From an uncultured Oscillospiraceae bacterium (GTDB lineage Bacteria; Bacillota; Clostridia; Oscillospirales; Ruminococcaceae): a stretch of 58,121 nt of DNA. The DNA lies in the NCBI GenBank assembly GCA_949745795.1, contig CATKAZ010000074.1, positions 1 to 58,121 of the forward strand. The letters run 5' to 3'. Below the pieces are notes generated by a model. It was not told where the DNA came from. It searched no databases and worked only from the letters and a program-made list of their open reading frames with translations. Numbering within the stretch: the first letter of the stretch is position 1; every line of letters begins with the position of its first letter. This document shows positions 35,832-43,904 of the stretch, one piece after another. A program made the translations under genes and the position numbers.

Positions 35832-37106
35832 ATGCCTGCTAATATTGTTGTCGGAACTCAGTGGGGCGATGAAGGCAAGGGAAAAATTATAGACATTCTT
35901 GCTTCACGTGCTGATGTTGTAGTTCGTTCTCAGGGCGGTAACAACGCCGGTCATACTGTTGTAAACAACGGTGAAACATACAAACTTCACCTAATTCCTT
36001 CCGGAATCCTTTATCCGGACAAGCTCTGCCTTATCGGAGCCGGAGTAGTTCTTGATCCGAAAGACTTTACCGGTGAGCTTAGATCTCTCCATGAAAGAGG
36101 AATTTCCACCGATAATTTGAAAATAGATCCGAGAGCTCATGTTGTAATGCCTTGGCATATTATTCTTGACGGTCTTTCTGAACAGTTCAGAGGAAATTCG
36201 GATATCGGTACTACTAAAAGAGGTATCGGTCCTACATATATGGATAAATATGAACGCTGCGGAATCAGAATTTATGATCTGGTTCATCCTGAGGTATTTG
36301 CTGAAAAGGTAAGATCTACAGGAAAGCTGAAAAATAAAATTATAACAGAGGTTTACGGCGGAGAAGCCGTTGACATAGAAGCTGTTATTAAGGAATATAA
36401 TGAATACGGCAAGATTCTTGCACCTTTTGTCGATGATGTTTCCGTATTGACATTTGACGCTGAAAAGGCCGGAAAAACTATAATGTTTGAGGGAGCACAG
36501 GCTACATTGCTGGATATTGATTTCGGTACATATCCTTATGTTACTTCTTCTCATCCGCTGTCTGCCGGTGTTTGTGTGGGTACTGGTGTAGGTCCGAGAA
36601 TGATCTCGAATATTATCGGTGTGGCAAAGGCTTATACTACCAGAGTTGGTAAGGGACCTTTTCCAACAGAATTAGATGATGAAATCGGTGATAAAATAAG
36701 AACAGTCGGCGGAGAATTCGGTACAACCACAGGCAGACCGAGAAGAACCGGCTGGTTTGACGCTGTTATTGTTAAGCATTCGGTAAGAGTGAACGGTCTT
36801 GACGGACTTGCTATTAACAAGCTGGATACTCTTTGCGGATTGGGTACTTTAAAAATCTGCGTAGGTTATAAAATGCCGGACGGAAGTATTATTAATAATT
36901 TCCCTCCAACGCTTGAAGAACTTGCAGGCTGTGAGCCGATTTACGAAGAAGCTGAGGGCTTTACGGAAGATATTACAGAGTGCAGAACATTTGAGGAACT
37001 TCCCGTAAACTGCCGTAAGTATATAGAACGTCTGGAAGAGCTTTGCGGCTGCCGAATCGCAATGATAGGCGTAGGTCCTGACAGAAGCCAGATTATTGAA
37101 AGATAA
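35832..37106 (+). CDS. purA: Adenylosuccinate synthetase
   Basis: Joins IMP and aspartate using GTP in AMP synthesis. 424 residues from the ATG at 35832 (AGAGGAAA upstream). N-terminal MPANIVVGTQWGDEGKGKIIDIL contains the IMP/GTP loop; NNAGHTVVNNGETYKLHLIPSGI, GIGPTYMDKYER and GRPRRTGWFDAV follow. Monocistronic, bounded by terminators on both sides. Confidence 0.97.
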   Translation: MPANIVVGTQWGDEGKGKIIDILASRADVVVRSQGGNNAGHTVVNNGETYKLHLIPSGILYPDKLCLIGAGVVLDPKDFTGELRSLHERGISTDNLKIDPRAHVVMPWHIILDGLSEQFRGNSDIGTTKRGIGPTYMDKYERCGIRIYDLVHPEVFAEKVRSTGKLKNKIITEVYGGEAVDIEAVIKEYNEYGKILAPFVDDVSVLTFDAEKAGKTIMFEGAQATLLDIDFGTYPYVTSSHPLSAGVCVGTGVGPRMISNIIGVAKAYTTRVGKGPFPTELDDEIGDKIRTVGGEFGTTTGRPRRTGWFDAVIVKHSVRVNGLDGLAINKLDTLCGLGTLKICVGYKMPDGSIINNFPPTLEELAGCEPIYEEAEGFTEDITECRTFEELPVNCRKYIERLEELCGCRIAMIGVGPDRSQIIER

Positions 37107-37120
37107 GATAAAATTAATAA

Positions 37121-37153
37121 AAATAACCCGGGAAAAATTTCCGGGTTATTTTT
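37121..37153. terminator. Bidirectional intrinsic terminator after purA
   Basis: 11-bp stem AAATAACCCGG/CCGGGTTATTT followed by T-rich sequence; sits between convergent purA and the Nudix gene. Confidence 0.82.
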
Positions 37154-37171
37154 ATGGAAATGTTATGCGGT

Positions 37172-37585
37172 TTAGACTCTTTCCTTAATAGCAGATTTTG
37201 CCTTATTTACAATTACTTTGTCATTTTCATATGTTAAAATGTTGACGGCATAACCTACATCAACCCATCTGATTTCGGAAATCTCCTCTTCTTGTGGGAC
37301 AAAATCAAAGTTTTTTGCTTTTGCAAGAAAATACACAACAATTTTATGTGTATCTTTTTTGGGAGAATACGAAACGGTTTCCCGAAAAGTGGGGTCAAGA
37401 ATCACATCAATACCGGTTTCCTCTTTTATTTCCCTTTGAGCAGTTTCAAGCTCGGTTTCATTGCCTTCTACATGACCCTTGGGAAATGACCAGTGACCGC
37501 TGTTTACATGCTTTATAAGCAGGATTTCTGTGTTTCCGTGGGATTTTCGATATACTATAGCACCACAGGATTTCTCATGAAGCAT
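37172..37585 (-). CDS. Nudix hydrolase, diadenosine-polyphosphatase-like
   Basis: 137 residues from the ATG at 37585 (AAAGGA 8 bases upstream). Complete Nudix box GHVEGNETELETAQREIKEETGI. The start CGAIVYRKSHGNTEILLIKH and WSFPKGHVE are like bis(5'-nucleosyl)-tetraphosphatases. Hydrolyses a nucleoside diphosphate-linked compound; substrate not provable. Own promoter with an extended -10. Confidence 0.88.
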   Translation of the reverse strand: MLHEKSCGAIVYRKSHGNTEILLIKHVNSGHWSFPKGHVEGNETELETAQREIKEETGIDVILDPTFRETVSYSPKKDTHKIVVYFLAKAKNFDFVPQEEEISEIRWVDVGYAVNILTYENDKVIVNKAKSAIKERV

Positions 37586-37623
37586 TTTAAATATCCTTTC
37601 CAAATATTTTAATTATTGTTAAC

Positions 37624-37652
37624 ATTATACCACACTTTTTCGGCTTTGTCCA
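37624..37652 (-). promoter_or_regulatory. Promoter of the Nudix gene
   Basis: On the minus strand TGGACA (37652-37647), 17 bases, TATAAT (37629-37624) with TGG before it (extended -10). Confidence 0.65.
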
Positions 37653-37671
37653 CAACCTTTCATCAATAATT

Positions 37672-37690
37672 ATTTGACTATCTGTCAAAT
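37672..37690. promoter_or_regulatory. Perfect dyad overlapping the -35 box of the CPBP protease gene
   Basis: ATTTGAC-TATCT-GTCAAAT, 7-bp arms with 5-base centre. The left arm contains the -35 TTGAC. Position suggests a repressor site. Confidence 0.5.
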
Positions 37691-37702
37691 TTGATATATA
37701 AT
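37674..37702 (+). promoter_or_regulatory. Sigma-A promoter of the CPBP protease gene
   Basis: TTGACT (37674-37679), 17 bases, TATAAT (37697-37702). Confidence 0.8.
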
Positions 37703-37741
37703 AATAATTAATACTTTATATTATATATGAGGAGGCATAAG

Positions 37742-38911
37742 ATGGAAAATTTTCAAAATGAATCAAAAACCGATTTTTTATATTCTGATGCGGATTGTTC
37801 ACGTAGCAGCGTTGAACCCATAAACCCTCAAAATCCTTTTAAAAATCCCACAGAAAATCCGGAATATAACGGAGATTATGGAGCAATTGTTCCTCAAATT
37901 GCAATTGAAGGCTGTGAAATTCCTCATTTACCCGGAAAAGCAGAAAAAAAGAAAATACGTTACTTTTACAATATTGCAGGAGGGGGAATTCTTTTTCATC
38001 TGATAACATCGGTTATACTTGCAAATATTTTGACTTTTGCGGCTATGGCGGTTTTGATGATGATAAACGGAATTGGCTTATCGGATATGATATCGGGAGA
38101 AGGGGTAAAAATTTCCGAATACATAAACGGATCTTCTATAGCATCCGGTATTACTCTTTTAAGTTATCTGACCGCTAATCTGATAACCTTTTTTATTGGC
38201 TGCAAATTTGCGGATATAGAAGTCAAATCATTATTTAAGACTGAAAAGCTTACGGGAACATTAGTTATTCAGTATATTTTTGCGGGACTTTTTATTCAGA
38301 GGATTGCCGGTATAACAGTAGCTCTGCTGGAAAATCTTATGACTCAAGGCGATCTTACGGCAAATTCAGATATTGTTAAGTATTCCGATCCCAAAGCGTT
38401 AATAATTTCGGCATGCTATGCATGTATTGTTGCGCCTGTTACTGAAGAATTACTTTACCGTGGGTTTATTATGAAAACCTTTTCAAAAGTAAGTCAGCGG
38501 TTTGGTATTTTTGCCAGCGCTTTTTTCTTCGGTATTATGCACGGAAATGTTGCTCAGTTTGTACTGGCTTTTCTGGTAGGAGTTTTTATGGGGTATCTTG
38601 ATGTTAAGCACAATTCTCTGATTCCTTCAATATGTGTACATTTTGCTGTCAATCTTATGTCTTCCGTTTCCGGATTACTGTTAAATTATATTGAAAACGA
38701 TTCGGCGGAATATTTAATTTTCAGCTTGCTGATGTTCATAATAATTTTTATCGGACTGGTTATGTTTATTACGTTTTGCCGTAAAAATAAGCTGCCTAAA
38801 TCCAATATTCATCAGCAATTCAGATGCTTAAATATAGCATTGACTTCTCCGGTTGTTGTTATTGCCGCTGCCGTATATTTTGTTATTTTACTGATTACAA
38901 CGTTTTTATAA
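37742..38911 (+). CDS. CPBP-family intramembrane metalloprotease
   Basis: 389 residues from the ATG at 37742 (AGGAGG 6 bases upstream). A ~75-residue polar, Pro/Asn-rich cytoplasmic N-terminus, then about eight membrane helices. Protease motifs: EExxxR in VTEELLYRGFIMK, FFFGIMHGN with catalytic His, and HFAVN. CPBP proteases process prenylated or signal-type membrane peptides, bacteriocin-immunity being one known role; the target here is unknown. No bacteriocin gene is nearby. Confidence 0.88.
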   Translation: MENFQNESKTDFLYSDADCSRSSVEPINPQNPFKNPTENPEYNGDYGAIVPQIAIEGCEIPHLPGKAEKKKIRYFYNIAGGGILFHLITSVILANILTFAAMAVLMMINGIGLSDMISGEGVKISEYINGSSIASGITLLSYLTANLITFFIGCKFADIEVKSLFKTEKLTGTLVIQYIFAGLFIQRIAGITVALLENLMTQGDLTANSDIVKYSDPKALIISACYACIVAPVTEELLYRGFIMKTFSKVSQRFGIFASAFFFGIMHGNVAQFVLAFLVGVFMGYLDVKHNSLIPSICVHFAVNLMSSVSGLLLNYIENDSAEYLIFSLLMFIIIFIGLVMFITFCRKNKLPKSNIHQQFRCLNIALTSPVVVIAAAVYFVILLITTFL

Positions 38912-38923
38912 TTAATAAATATG

Positions 38924-38952
38924 AAAAGCCCCGCTTATTAGCGAGGCTTTTT
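38924..38952. terminator. Bidirectional intrinsic terminator
   Basis: Stem AAAAGCC-CGC/GCG-GGCTTTT with one internal mismatch and TTATTA loop, between convergent genes. Confidence 0.78.
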
Positions 38953-38955
38953 AGT

Positions 38956-39696
38956 TTAAAGAATAAATCCTTCTGATCTTAACCTGTCAATAGCGTCTCC
39001 AAGTACTGCGGCATTTGTACTTGAAACTGAATGAAGAAGATAAATTCCTCCTCCGTGTGCCGATGAAACTATACGCTCTAGTGCTTGTCCCGGATCGGGC
39101 TGATCATCTGTTTTCCAGTCAACGTATGCAAAGCTCCACATTAAAGTTTTATATCCCATTTTACTGCATTCTGACAGTGATTCTTCAGAAAATTCTCCGC
39201 ATGGAGGACGCAGATACTGCATTTCATATCCGTATTTTTCTGCTACAAATTCATGAAGACTCATGACTTCTTCTTTTAGTTCTTCGGTATTAAGTTCAGG
39301 CATAGAAGCATGAGTCATACCGTGATTACCCAGAACATGTCCTTCGTCTATCATTCTTTTAACTAGTACGTCTTCTTTTTTGGCATAATCTCCTGTTAAA
39401 AAGAATATTGCTTTAACGTTTTTTTCTTTTAATACGTCTAAAATCGGAGCTGTATATCCGTTTTCATATCCTTGGTCAAAAGTAAGAATTATTCTTTTTT
39501 TATCGTTTGTCAATGCATATGCGTCAAATTGATTGTACTGTGAATTGAAGTCTGCTGCCCCGATAGGACAGTTTTGACTGTCAGTTTGTGTTCCCTGTCC
39601 ATATCCATGCTTTTCACGGTTTGCAGCATTAACATGCTGTAATGGTATTAGGGTTAATATCAGGGCAGCTGTTATTAAAGTTTTTTTTACTTTCAT
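38956..39696 (-). CDS. pdaA: Secreted polysaccharide deacetylase, PdaA-like
   Basis: 246 residues with signal peptide (cut near AANREK). NodB/CE4 fold: RIILTFDQGYENGYTAPI with the catalytic Asp, LGNHGMTHASMP with the HxxxH metal pair, YLRPPCGEFSE, and IYLLHSVSST. TFDQGYENGYT is typical of PdaA, which makes the delta-lactam of spore-cortex peptidoglycan by de-N-acetylating muramic acid. This suggests sporulation capacity or a retained cortex enzyme. Confidence 0.88.
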   Translation of the reverse strand: MKVKKTLITAALILTLIPLQHVNAANREKHGYGQGTQTDSQNCPIGAADFNSQYNQFDAYALTNDKKRIILTFDQGYENGYTAPILDVLKEKNVKAIFFLTGDYAKKEDVLVKRMIDEGHVLGNHGMTHASMPELNTEELKEEVMSLHEFVAEKYGYEMQYLRPPCGEFSEESLSECSKMGYKTLMWSFAYVDWKTDDQPDPGQALERIVSSAHGGGIYLLHSVSSTNAAVLGDAIDRLRSEGFIL

Positions 39697-39707
39697 TCTG
39701 CTACCTC

Positions 39708-39731
39708 ATTACCGCTTTTTAAGGCGGTAAT
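39708..39731. promoter_or_regulatory. Hairpin or dyad immediately upstream of the pdaA ribosome binding site
   Basis: ATTACCGC/GCGGTAAT, 8-bp arms, 8-base spacer, ending just before GAGGT. Confidence 0.45.
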
Positions 39732-39782
39732 AGTATTATAGACTGTATTTTATATTATATGAAAGGAATTTTTTTGAAACTA

Positions 39783-40097
39783 TTATTTTATTGTATTTTG
39801 CTTTATCATGATTTGTATTATTGCTGTCAGCAGTTCTTTTTGCTGTACTGTCAGTTTGAAGTAGTCGTTTAAAAGCTTCTTTTCTTCACGTTTTTCACAT
39901 GGAATATAATCAAGAATATAATCTATTGATACGCCAAAGATTTCAGCAATGTTTTTTAATGTTGTACAGTCAGGTTCATGCTTGTTTTTAATATATCCGT
40001 TAAGTGTTGTCGGCGCTATCTGAAGTTTTATTGCAAGTTCACGCTGGGACATGTTATTTTTATCAAGCAGGTTTAAAATCGTATTTCCAATGTTCAT
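39783..40097 (-). CDS. XRE-family transcriptional regulator
   Basis: 104 residues from the ATG at 40097 (GAGGTGA upstream). N-terminal HTH: NNMSQRELAIKLQIAPTTLNGYIKNKHEPDCTTLKNIAEIFGVSIDYILDYI. The C-terminal ~35 residues are helical (QQKELLTAIIQIMIKQ), probably for dimerisation. Divergent from a small membrane protein gene; a 10-bp sequence occurs in inverted orientation in both leaders. Confidence 0.87.
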   Translation of the reverse strand: MNIGNTILNLLDKNNMSQRELAIKLQIAPTTLNGYIKNKHEPDCTTLKNIAEIFGVSIDYILDYIPCEKREEKKLLNDYFKLTVQQKELLTAIIQIMIKQNTIK

Positions 40098-40117
40098 TTT
40101 AGTCACCTCATACACAT

Positions 40118-40216
40118 TATAGAATATGAAATAATTAAAAAAAGATAAATGCGATAATCTAGAATTACATATTGACTAATTCGAGTAAATAGTATATAAT
40201 TTGTATATATTCTATA
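40118..40216. promoter_or_regulatory. Divergent control region with a spaced inverted repeat
   Basis: TATAGAATAT (40118-40127) and ATATTCTATA (40207-40216) are exact inverted copies, one in the leader of each divergent gene. Between them lies the promoter at 40172-40200. Candidate operators for the XRE regulator. Confidence 0.45.
40172..40200 (+). promoter_or_regulatory. Sigma-A promoter of the 81-residue membrane protein gene
   Basis: TTGACT (40172-40177), 17 bases, TATAAT (40195-40200). Confidence 0.78.
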
Positions 40217-40233
40217 TGTAACAGGGTGATTTA

Positions 40234-40479
40234 ATGTATTATTATACGCTTTTATTTAGATATATACCGTTTGATGATGCAATTTTAAAAAATATTTCGA
40301 TTGTAAATTTATTTGAGCGGTTTGGATTTATAGTAAAAACAGTGTGTACAAGTTTCAATACAGAGAATGCAAAATGCAGTGAAAAGGATTTTATTTACTT
40401 TATATTATTAAGTATTTTATACATTTTATTGATTTTTGTTATATGTTGTTATGCAAAAAGGCATTGGAATAAAATGTAA
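40234..40479 (+). CDS. Small single-pass membrane protein, unknown function
   Basis: 81 residues. Polar first half with two cysteines, one strong membrane helix near the C-terminus (FIYFILLSILYILLIFVICCY) and a basic end (AKRHWNKM), so N-out/C-in topology is likely. No family recognised. The near-consensus promoter and AGGGTGA ribosome binding site argue that it is expressed. Divergently paired with the XRE gene, which may control it. Confidence 0.6.
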   Translation: MYYYTLLFRYIPFDDAILKNISIVNLFERFGFIVKTVCTSFNTENAKCSEKDFIYFILLSILYILLIFVICCYAKRHWNKM

Positions 40480-40501
40480 ATAGGCTAATGCTTAAAATAA
40501 A

Positions 40502-41311
40502 TTACTTTTCTAAATTTCTTACATAGTGAAACAGATACTGCTGAGCAATCCCTTCCATTTCCTTAGTGCATTCGGGCAGACCGTCAGGATAATATGACTC
40601 CATAACACGTTTTATCCATACGTCTACAGGGAATGCGTCACATCGGTGCATTCCGAATAAAAGTACGCATTCTGCAACTTTTGGACCTACGCCTTTAATA
40701 GTCATAAGCGTTTTTCTTGCTTCATCAATGGGCATTTTTTTAATTTCTTTTAAATTTATTTTACCTGAAGCTGTTTTGCAGGCGGCGTCTAATAAATATT
40801 TGGCACGAAACCCGGAACGCAGAAATGCTAAGCTTTCCACTGATTCCCGTGCCATTTCATCAGGTGAAGGAAAATGTCCGTAATATTCGCACAGTCTTGA
40901 AATTATTGCTTTTATCCGTGGTATATTATTATTTTGTGAAATAATAAATGAACAAAGACATTCCCAACTGTCTTGTTTAAGAAGTCTTATTCCTCCTGCA
41001 AATTCGCACGCCTTTTTTAAAGTTTCATCTGATGAAAGCTTGATTTTAATTTCGCAGTAGTCCTTTTTTAAATCAAAGTAATCAGTCCAGATATTTTCAA
41101 AGTCTTCTTTTGTGGTATCATGAAAAATAAATTTTTCTCCGTCATGGGAAATTGTTAACGGTTTATCTACAAAAAATCCTTTATATGTACATTTATAATC
41201 AGATTCTGATTTTTCCCATCTAAAAGCCTGACCGCAATCAAGTGTTTCATCAAGATCAAAGTCCGGCTGTATAAGTTCTATATTATTTCCGTTTTCTTTA
41301 TAATTTATCAT
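40502..41311 (-). CDS. 8-oxoguanine DNA glycosylase (OGG1-type HhH-GPD)
   Basis: Removes oxidised guanine from DNA. 269 residues from the ATG at 41311 (GAGGTGA upstream). N-terminal OGG domain (DLDETLDCGQAFRWEKSE), HhH-GPD core ISQNNNIPRIKAIISRLC and MTIKGVGPKVAECVLLFGMHRCDAFPVDVWI: the lysine of GPKVAEC and Asp of PVDVW match catalytic K249 and D268 of human OGG1. No Fe-S cluster loop. Divergent from the lipoprotein gene. Confidence 0.92.
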   Translation of the reverse strand: MINYKENGNNIELIQPDFDLDETLDCGQAFRWEKSESDYKCTYKGFFVDKPLTISHDGEKFIFHDTTKEDFENIWTDYFDLKKDYCEIKIKLSSDETLKKACEFAGGIRLLKQDSWECLCSFIISQNNNIPRIKAIISRLCEYYGHFPSPDEMARESVESLAFLRSGFRAKYLLDAACKTASGKINLKEIKKMPIDEARKTLMTIKGVGPKVAECVLLFGMHRCDAFPVDVWIKRVMESYYPDGLPECTKEMEGIAQQYLFHYVRNLEK

Positions 41312-41361
41312 TATTTTCACCTCAAATTTATTATACATTATAGTAATAGAAAAATCAACAG

Positions 41362-41390
41362 TTGACATTTTTCATATAAAACTATATAAT
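41362..41390 (+). promoter_or_regulatory. Consensus sigma-A promoter of the TPM lipoprotein gene
   Basis: TTGACA (41362-41367), 17 bases, TATAAT (41385-41390): perfect. Confidence 0.85.
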
Positions 41391-41421
41391 TTAAATATAT
41401 AATAATGAAACGGGGACTGTT

Positions 41422-42351
41422 ATGAAAAAATTAATTTGTGCAGCCTTACTGTGCTTAATTACAGCCGCATTTGTGGGCTGTAATGAAATAAAAGAAACAA
41501 ATGCGTCGGTTTCGGAATCCGATTCTGAAAAACAGAATGACAATTCCTCAGATGAATCATCTGAGGAAGACCTTAGACCTCGTGACAGGCAAATCAATAC
41601 CGATAAGGACTTCGTTTTTGACGATGCAGGTGTTTTAAGTGCAGATGAATTGAAAAGTTTAAATACATATACGGCATGGCTTGCGAAAACATTTAAAATT
41701 AATGCGGCGGTGGTTATTACCGATAATATCGGAGATAAAGAACCTGATAAATATGCAGAAGAATATTACAGTGATTTGTACAGCGGCGACGGTTTTTTGT
41801 TTCTGCTGAACAATGATACAAATACAGATTATATTTATCGTAAGGGTTTTCCTTCAAAGCTTATAACCGATGATGATATAGAAATGCTTTTTTCGGAAAT
41901 TTCTCCGCAGCTTGTAATGGGAGATTATATGTCTGCGGCTAAGCATGTTTTAGAAACTGCCGAGAAAAAGCTTCCGGAATATATTACTGATACAAGCGGT
42001 ATTCTTACAAAGGAAGAAATAACTGAGTTAAACGGAAAATTAAAAGAAGCGGCAGGGGAGAATGGGCTTAATGTTTATTTGGTAAATGATACCGGAGAGC
42101 AGTCTATTAAAGAATATTCCAATGAAAAATTTGTTGATTATTATGCGGCAAGTTCTAATAGTAACGCTATGGTGGTTATAAATACTGCAAACGGTGACTG
42201 CTTTGTGTGTACTTCGGGTTCTATGGAATATATTTCCGACAGTCAGGAGGATATACAAAAAGCAGTAAAATCCTGTATCAAAGAATCAGACGGTAAAAAA
42301 ATACTTGATTGTATGTCTGCGGTAGATAAGATTTTGACATTTATACAGTAA
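41422..42351 (+). CDS. Lipoprotein with two TPM-like domains
   Basis: 309 residues. Lipobox FVGC, Cys20, then a Ser/Glu/Asp-rich linker. Two similar halves follow: ~65-190 (VFDDAGVLSADELKSLNTYTAWLAKTF...) and ~192-305 (ITDTSGILTKEEITELNGKLKEAAGE...), each opening with the TPM motif D-x-[AS]-G-[VI]-L-[ST]. TPM proteins (YgcG, Psb32) are extracytoplasmic acid-phosphatase-like or chaperone-like proteins. The second half is less well conserved. Alone behind a perfect promoter. Confidence 0.8.
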   Translation: MKKLICAALLCLITAAFVGCNEIKETNASVSESDSEKQNDNSSDESSEEDLRPRDRQINTDKDFVFDDAGVLSADELKSLNTYTAWLAKTFKINAAVVITDNIGDKEPDKYAEEYYSDLYSGDGFLFLLNNDTNTDYIYRKGFPSKLITDDDIEMLFSEISPQLVMGDYMSAAKHVLETAEKKLPEYITDTSGILTKEEITELNGKLKEAAGENGLNVYLVNDTGEQSIKEYSNEKFVDYYAASSNSNAMVVINTANGDCFVCTSGSMEYISDSQEDIQKAVKSCIKESDGKKILDCMSAVDKILTFIQ

Positions 42352-42379
42352 ATTTTTGATATTTTTTTACTGTTTTTCA

Positions 42380-42408
42380 TTGCTTTTTTTTCTGTTATGA
42401 GTTATAAT
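42380..42408 (+). promoter_or_regulatory. Sigma-A promoter of fba
   Basis: TTGCTT (42380-42385), 17 bases, TATAAT (42403-42408). Confidence 0.65.
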
Positions 42409-42450
42409 ATTAATATTGATATTTTTTAAAAACATTTAGGAGGACGAAAA

Positions 42451-43314
42451 ATGTTAGTATCAGCTAAAGAAATGCTCAATAAGGCAAGAGAAGGAAAATA
42501 TGCAGTTGGTCAGTTCAATATAAATAATCTTGAATGGACTAAAGCTATTCTTCTTACAGCTCAGGAAAATAATTCACCTGTTATCTTAGGTGTTTCCGAG
42601 GGTGCCGGAAAATATATGTGCGGCTATAAGACAGTAGTTGGCATGGTAAACGGTATGCTTGAAGAACTGAACATTACAGTTCCTGTTGCTCTTCACCTTG
42701 ATCACGGTTCATTTGAAGGCGCTAAGGCTTGTATCGATGCCGGTTTCTCTTCAGTTATGTTTGATGGTTCACACTATGCAATTGAAGAAAATATTGCTAA
42801 GACTACTGAATTAGTGGGTATCTGCAATGAACTGGGTCTTTCACTGGAAGCTGAAGTGGGTTCTATCGGCGGCGAAGAAGACGGCGTTGTAGGCGCAGGT
42901 GAATGTGCTGACCCTGACGAATGCAAGGCTATTGCTGATCTGGGCGTTACTATGCTTGCGGCAGGTATCGGTAATATTCATGGTAAATATCCTGAAAACT
43001 GGGCAGGTCTTTCATTTGAAACTCTTGCTGCTGTTAAGGAGAAGGTTGGCGATATGCCTTTAGTACTTCACGGCGGTACAGGCATTCCGGAAGACATGAT
43101 CAAGAAGGCTATTTCTCTTGGCGTAGCTAAGATCAACGTTAATACAGAATGTCAGCTTTCATTCCAGGAAGCTACAAGAAAGTACATTGAAGAAGGTAAG
43201 GATCAGCAGGGTAAGGGCTTTGATCCTAGAAAGCTTCTTGCACCTGGTTTTGAAGCAATCAAAGCAACAGTTAAGGAAAAAATGGAACTCTTCGGTTCAA
43301 TCGGTAAGGCTTGA
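42451..43314 (+). CDS. fba: Class II fructose-1,6-bisphosphate aldolase
   Basis: Splits fructose-1,6-bisphosphate into triose phosphates. 287 residues. Zinc ligands and active site: ALHLDHGS, SVMFDGSHYAIEEN, LEAEVGSIGGEED, NIHGKYPENWAGL, LHGGTGIPED and INVNTECQ. Codon use is visibly biased (CTT, AAG, GGT/GGC), as in highly expressed genes. TAGGAGG 7 bases before the ATG; own promoter and terminator. Confidence 0.96.
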   Translation: MLVSAKEMLNKAREGKYAVGQFNINNLEWTKAILLTAQENNSPVILGVSEGAGKYMCGYKTVVGMVNGMLEELNITVPVALHLDHGSFEGAKACIDAGFSSVMFDGSHYAIEENIAKTTELVGICNELGLSLEAEVGSIGGEEDGVVGAGECADPDECKAIADLGVTMLAAGIGNIHGKYPENWAGLSFETLAAVKEKVGDMPLVLHGGTGIPEDMIKKAISLGVAKINVNTECQLSFQEATRKYIEEGKDQQGKGFDPRKLLAPGFEAIKATVKEKMELFGSIGKA

Positions 43315-43336
43315 TTTGAACATAATAATGTATTTT

Positions 43337-43368
43337 AAATGCCCGTCTTTTTAGACGGGCATTTTTAT
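43337..43368. terminator. Bidirectional intrinsic terminator after fba
   Basis: 12-bp stem AAATGCCCGTCT/AGACGGGCATTT with TTTT loop and T-rich tail. Confidence 0.87.
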
Positions 43369-43369
43369 A

Positions 43370-43711
43370 TTATGATGTATAATCTTCAATCAATGTGGCA
43401 AGTTTAATTTCATCTTCTGCAAAAATTCCGTACGAGAGTAATTTTTTATCATAGTCGGTCATAACATTGATACTGACACCAAGCATTCTGTAAGGCGTAT
43501 TGCTTTCTCCTCTGAATACCGCAAGTTCGCCGTTATATTCTTTTAAATAATATCCGATGACAGCGGGCTGGGTTTCGGTTACAGAAGTTTCTGCCATCTG
43601 TTCTGCACGAATTCTTTGATTTTTAATACTATTTGAAATAGTAATTATAATTATTATGGCTGAAACTGCCATTCCTGCAAGCAAAACTGCTAATGTAACC
43701 CGTCTGCTCAT
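43370..43711 (-). CDS. BofC C-terminal-domain-like membrane-anchored protein
   Basis: 113 residues. N-terminal membrane helix (VTLAVLLAGMAVSAIIIIITI), then a small outside domain: VIGYYLKEYNGELAVFRGESNTPYRMLGVSINVMTDYDKKLLSYGI ending in LATLIEDYTS. This YxxxEYNGxxAVF...LIEDYTS pattern resembles the BofC C-terminal domain, known from the sigma-K checkpoint in Bacillus forespores. In clostridia such proteins are widespread and not always sporulation-linked. GGAGG ribosome binding site. Confidence 0.68.
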   Translation of the reverse strand: MSRRVTLAVLLAGMAVSAIIIIITISNSIKNQRIRAEQMAETSVTETQPAVIGYYLKEYNGELAVFRGESNTPYRMLGVSINVMTDYDKKLLSYGIFAEDEIKLATLIEDYTS

Positions 43712-43793
43712 TTAAAATTCCTCCATTTTATGGTGTTTAACTTATTATTGACCAAAATTTTTATAATATACCATCTATTTTTCAAAAAAACGC

Positions 43794-43822
43794 TTAACAC
43801 TTTGCTGAAAATGTGCTATAAT
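43794..43822 (+). promoter_or_regulatory. Sigma-A promoter of the PBP1 gene
   Basis: TTAACA (43794-43799), 17 bases, TATAAT (43817-43822). Confidence 0.65.
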
Positions 43823-43904
43823 ATAAAAGTATAAGCATCTGTATTTATACATAGAGAAAAAAGACTTGCTTATATATTACAAAATTATACAGAGGTATTA
43901 CAAA

